Shown: in pieces, positions 61,428 to 64,000 of the stretch
Layout of the letters: the number at the start of each line of letters is the position of its first letter
Numbering within the stretch: the first letter of the stretch is position 1
NCBI GenBank assembly: GCA_900074725.1
Contig: LT598459.1
Coordinates: 692,467-756,466, forward strand
Reading direction: 5' to 3'
DNA: 64,000 bases
Source: Lachancea dasiensis
Lineage: Eukaryota; Ascomycota; Saccharomycetes; Saccharomycetales; Saccharomycetaceae
Program-made: the position numbers and the translations under genes
The notes under the pieces: generated by a model
What the model saw: only the letters and a program-made list of their open reading frames with translations
Told to the model about the DNA's origin: nothing
The model's database searches: none

Positions 61428-62690
61428 CTAGACTCGATTGGTAAGTTCCGATTTAGCGTTTCTCCATAATTTTACAAATCCAGTGAGACCAGATGCTAAA
61501 GACAGAACGGCGTATGTGCCCGGCGGTGTCTTCAGATGAAAAACATCTGTCGTGTCTGCCGCGAAATCAAACAGTAGCCTTATTAAATCGAGAATAACAG
61601 TCTTGCGTTGCTGTTCAATTTCTCGGATGCGATCTAGAGTATGTGAACTGTTGCTGCTCCCGTTATGTAAGTCTTGTAGTAACTGCTGCTTTATAGGAGA
61701 GGCAGCTTTTCCATGTAGCCTTGATGACAATTCCAGGGCACGCTTCTTTACCTGAATTTGTATTTCAAGCTCCAGCTGAGCCTTGTTCAAGTCCTGTAAC
61801 GATACCCAATTCTTTTTCAGCCCAAGGATTATATCATAGTACCAAGAGAGACATTCGTGTTTGGCCACCCACTGGTAAGTGCCTTCGTGATGCCAGACTT
61901 TGAACTTATGTAGGAGCATCAATTCATCCATGATTCCGTAGTAGAGGTCAATAAAATCCGCAAGTGATCCTTCGTTGAGCCACAGCTTGTTGATTACTGA
62001 GAGAGAATGACCATTCGAAGACTGAGAACCCACAATATTTATGCTGGTCTGCTTGCCCGCTGTAATTTTCTGCATCGTGATACCAATCTTTTGACATAGA
62101 CTGACCAAACGGAAAGGGGTGCCACCAAACCTCATAATCTGACGAAACAGACTCAAATTCGTGCTAATCAAGGAGGCCCTTGCCTCGAAATTGCGAAGGC
62201 CTGCAACCGTTATTATCTTCAAAATGGTGATTGGGTGTTTCAGGATTAAACGTAAGTTCAGCTGCGCAAGTACTTTGGAATAGTACTGCAAAACTTGTGG
62301 ATCCCACTTGGTAATCTTGGCACGGCCATGGCCTACAAATAGTTTGAGCAAGTCCAGAACGTACTTCAAAATCTTTGCCAAGCGATCCTTCCCACCCAAA
62401 GTGCCAAATATATGATGCAGTATGTCGATATTTTTGACGACTGTACTTCGCAGTGCCTCGTGAGCATCAGTAGACGTTGAGAGTTCTTCGCTTACTGGCT
62501 TTTCCAGAACCCCATTGTCGTCTATTACGCTGGCGTCTCTGGTATTTTCGTCATCTGAAGCCTCGTATCCTGTATTGGAGTTGATGGTGCCCTTCGCGTG
62601 AAGCGCAATTGGCGCATTGTCCTGTAGCATGTTAAATTCGTCAACTAGTCTCTGAGAGGTGTAAAAGCCTGTGTAAAGAGATGTATCCAT
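61428..62690 (-). CDS. PEX25: peroxisome proliferation peroxin Pex25/Pex27
   Basis: Peripheral peroxisomal membrane protein of the Pex11/Pex25/Pex27 family, controlling peroxisome size, number and de novo formation. The ATG at 62690 gives 420 residues (yeast Pex25 394, Pex27 376). A TTG two codons upstream is ignored. The Pex11-like domain fills the C-terminal 330 residues: DRLAKILKYVLDLLKLFVGH, a conserved AGLRNFEARASLISTNLSLFRQ, MRFGGTPFRL and a C-terminal hydrophobic helix (YAVLSLASGLTGFVKLWRNA). The N-terminal 90 residues are acidic and variable. In yeast the two paralogues sit on the two sister blocks (YPL112C, YOR193W), so this is their single counterpart. Confidence 0.9.
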   Translation of the reverse strand: MDTSLYTGFYTSQRLVDEFNMLQDNAPIALHAKGTINSNTGYEASDDENTRDASVIDDNGVLEKPVSEELSTSTDAHEALRSTVVKNIDILHHIFGTLGGKDRLAKILKYVLDLLKLFVGHGRAKITKWDPQVLQYYSKVLAQLNLRLILKHPITILKIITVAGLRNFEARASLISTNLSLFRQIMRFGGTPFRLVSLCQKIGITMQKITAGKQTSINIVGSQSSNGHSLSVINKLWLNEGSLADFIDLYYGIMDELMLLHKFKVWHHEGTYQWVAKHECLSWYYDIILGLKKNWVSLQDLNKAQLELEIQIQVKKRALELSSRLHGKAASPIKQQLLQDLHNGSSNSSHTLDRIREIEQQRKTVILDLIRLLFDFAADTTDVFHLKTPPGTYAVLSLASGLTGFVKLWRNAKSELTNRV

Positions 62691-63035
62691 GATCAACCCT
62701 GAAGGAATTACTTTTGAGAACCTCGAACTTACAAGCTGTTTGTTTAAATGATGTCAGGTAGGCGGTGAGGACTGGAGATCGACTAGGAGAGTGAGTACAG
62801 CACGGACATGTACCTGCAAACGTCAATAGTGAGAATGAACCTAACTGCCGAGGAAGACGATAACGGGACACAAAACACCTTTAGCCAGTTTGAGTGTCAG
62901 CTGTAAAGTGCTGGGTGGCTGGGTGGCTATTTCTTATTCACGTACCGTATTCAGTCTATTTATCTTAAATGCCAGGAGATAATGAATCATTCTTGATGAC
63001 AAACTTTTTGCAATTTCAACAACGCAGCTCATTGT
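62691..63035. other. 345 bp gap between PEX25 and TML25
   Basis: Upstream region of PEX25 and 3' end of the thioesterase gene. A short GGGTGGCT direct repeat occurs near 62920. No gene is supported. Confidence 0.45.
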
Positions 63036-63722
63036 CTACACCTTCATTGCATTGTGAAGGAAAGCTACAAGGTCCTGTATTTCCTCTGGGCATGTTGAAT
63101 GAGCCATGCCCTTGTATTCCTTCATCGTATAATTAGAGAGCTCGCAAGAGTCGCGGAAGAAAGTTCTGGCAAGACGTCCCATTCGCAGCGACACAATGGG
63201 GTCTTCGTCTCCGTGGCCATGGAATATAGGTGTCTTCTGATTCACCGCGTTTTTAATCTCGAGAAGTTTGTCGTTGACGTAGCCGAAGCCGGAGAGAGCT
63301 ACAAATCCGCCAATCTTAGTTGGAAGAGAAACAGCGCTGGCTAGAGCCAATGCAGCACCTTGTGAAAAGCCGCCAACAACTATGTTCTCGGATGGAATGC
63401 CACTGCGGATTTGCTCGTCCACGAGGGTGCGAACCAGATCCATAGTTTTGATGAATCCTTCCACGTCGGGATTCGACTGAATTTCGGACCATTCTCTAAT
63501 GTCAAACCACGCAGGCATTGGGTAGTTCCCATTAGCCGTAATTGGCATCACAGGAGCATTCGGGAACACAAAGTTTGAGTATTTAAAGGCGGGGTCTCTT
63601 TGTAAATATTCTGCCAAAAAAGACCAGCCCGATCCTGTGTCACCCAGTCCGTGTAGGAAGATGATAGCGTGCTTAGCAGGTTGGACGCGAGCCGCTACGC
63701 GGATCGCATTGGTAGTAGACAT
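63036..63722 (-). CDS. TML25: acyl-protein thioesterase 1
   Basis: Alpha/beta-hydrolase that removes palmitate from proteins such as G-alpha and Rho subunits (YLR118C in yeast). Length is 228 residues (yeast 227). The full triad is visible: Ser in VGGFSQGAALA, Asp in GHGDEDPIVSLR and His in GMAHSTCPEE. The N-terminal oxyanion loop IIFLHGLGDTGSGW and the FPNAPVMPITANG segment are also family marks. The ATG at 63722 gives the expected length. It is not a member of the YOR/YPL blocks in yeast, so the synteny changes near this end of the window. Confidence 0.95.
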   Translation of the reverse strand: MSTTNAIRVAARVQPAKHAIIFLHGLGDTGSGWSFLAEYLQRDPAFKYSNFVFPNAPVMPITANGNYPMPAWFDIREWSEIQSNPDVEGFIKTMDLVRTLVDEQIRSGIPSENIVVGGFSQGAALALASAVSLPTKIGGFVALSGFGYVNDKLLEIKNAVNQKTPIFHGHGDEDPIVSLRMGRLARTFFRDSCELSNYTMKEYKGMAHSTCPEEIQDLVAFLHNAMKV

Positions 63723-63824
63723 CAGGTAATATGGCGCTGCCGAAGTGATGGCTTAACACTACTGGATTCATCCAAACAATTATCTTAATCACCTTGCACT
63801 ACAGGTGATCTCAGCCAAAAAAAA

Positions 63825-63896
63825 TAGCGCCGCTCGGTTTCGATCCGAGGACATCAGGGTTATGAGCCCTGCGCGCTTCCACTGCGCCACGGCGCT
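63825..63896 (-). tRNA. tM(CAT)i: initiator tRNA-Met (CAT)
   Basis: A 72-nt cloverleaf on the minus strand beginning AGCGCCGTGGCGCAG. The anticodon stem ends in three G-C pairs (GGGCTCATAACCC), and the T loop reads GGATCGAAACC, with A in place of the usual TTC: both are hallmarks of eukaryotic initiator tRNA. The acceptor AGCGCCG pairs with CGGCGCT, and A1-U72 is an initiator-specific pair. Essentially identical to the yeast initiator as remembered. Confidence 0.97.
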
Positions 63897-64000
63897 ATAC
63901 AAGATAGACACTTATAAGGTTTGGTCTCGGCTTACTGAGCACCGACGTAGCTCCCCGTCGTCGCGTGACTGGGTACCATAACTTTAGCCATAGGCTTGAA

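Overview
The window is a compact chromosomal segment from a budding yeast of the family Saccharomycetaceae. Genes are almost all intronless, intergenic gaps are short, and every recognised protein is closest to a Saccharomyces cerevisiae protein. From memory of the S. cerevisiae map, gene order interleaves two sister blocks, chromosome XV (YOR193-YOR209) and chromosome XVI (YPL112-YPL126): NAN1 (YPL126), NPT1 (YOR209), KAP120 (YPL125), PTP2 (YOR208), SPC29 (YPL124), RNY1 (YPL123), VPS30 (YPL120), MTG3/GEP3 (YOR205), NOC2 (YOR206), MEI5 (YPL121), RET1 (YOR207), TFB2 (YPL122), DED1 (YOR204), MRP51 (YPL118), HIS3 (YOR202), MRM1 (YOR201), IDI1 (YPL117), BFR1 (YOR198), MCA1 (YOR197), HOS3 (YPL116), LIP5 (YOR196), BEM3 (YPL115), SLK19 (YOR195), TOA1 (YOR194) and PEX25/27. 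A single locus carrying both gene sets is what a species that split off before the whole-genome duplication looks like. Lachancea is my best guess for the genus, but I cannot prove it from one window.

Layout: 1-7.4 kb holds NAN1 (5' end cut off), NPT1 and KAP120, all on the plus strand. 7.5-19 kb holds PTP2, SPC29, RNY1, a divergent ribonucleotide reductase large subunit, VPS30 and a GNAT acetyltransferase. 19-30 kb holds MTG3/GEP3, NOC2, MEI5, RET1 and TFB2. 30.2-38.6 kb is the loosest part: tRNA-Cys, worn LTR-like sequence, a DAL5 permease, a 1.9 kb gap, DED1, tRNA-Val and a second LTR-like fragment. 38.6-50.4 kb holds MRP51, HIS3, MRM1, IDI1, BFR1, MCA1 and HOS3. 50.4-53.7 kb holds a copper-type metallothionein, an unrecognised 75-residue protein with strong codon bias, and LIP5. 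53.8-64 kb holds BEM3, SLK19, TOA1, PEX25, an acyl-protein thioesterase and initiator tRNA-Met.

Most genes are unrelated housekeeping functions: ribosome biogenesis (NAN1, NOC2), RNA polymerase III and TFIIH/TFIIA (RET1, TFB2, TOA1), translation (DED1), mitochondrial ribosome and rRNA (MTG3/GEP3, MRP51, MRM1), NAD, histidine, isoprenoid and lipoate biosynthesis, polarity and spindle (BEM3, SPC29, SLK19), autophagy, and peroxisomes. I see no operon-like or defence-like multi-gene system. The items most worth a second look are the ribonucleotide reductase paralogue with a degenerate ATP-cone start, the small unknown highly expressed gene, the metallothionein with Ace1-type sites, the insertion-prone DAL5 neighbourhood, and several long hairpins in gaps.

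Start codons were moved to the first in-frame ATG wherever the longest reading frame opened on a non-ATG codon (KAP120, PTP2, SPC29, the reductase, VPS30, MRP51, BFR1, BEM3, PEX25). Names come from recognition of protein families and remembered synteny; no database search was run.
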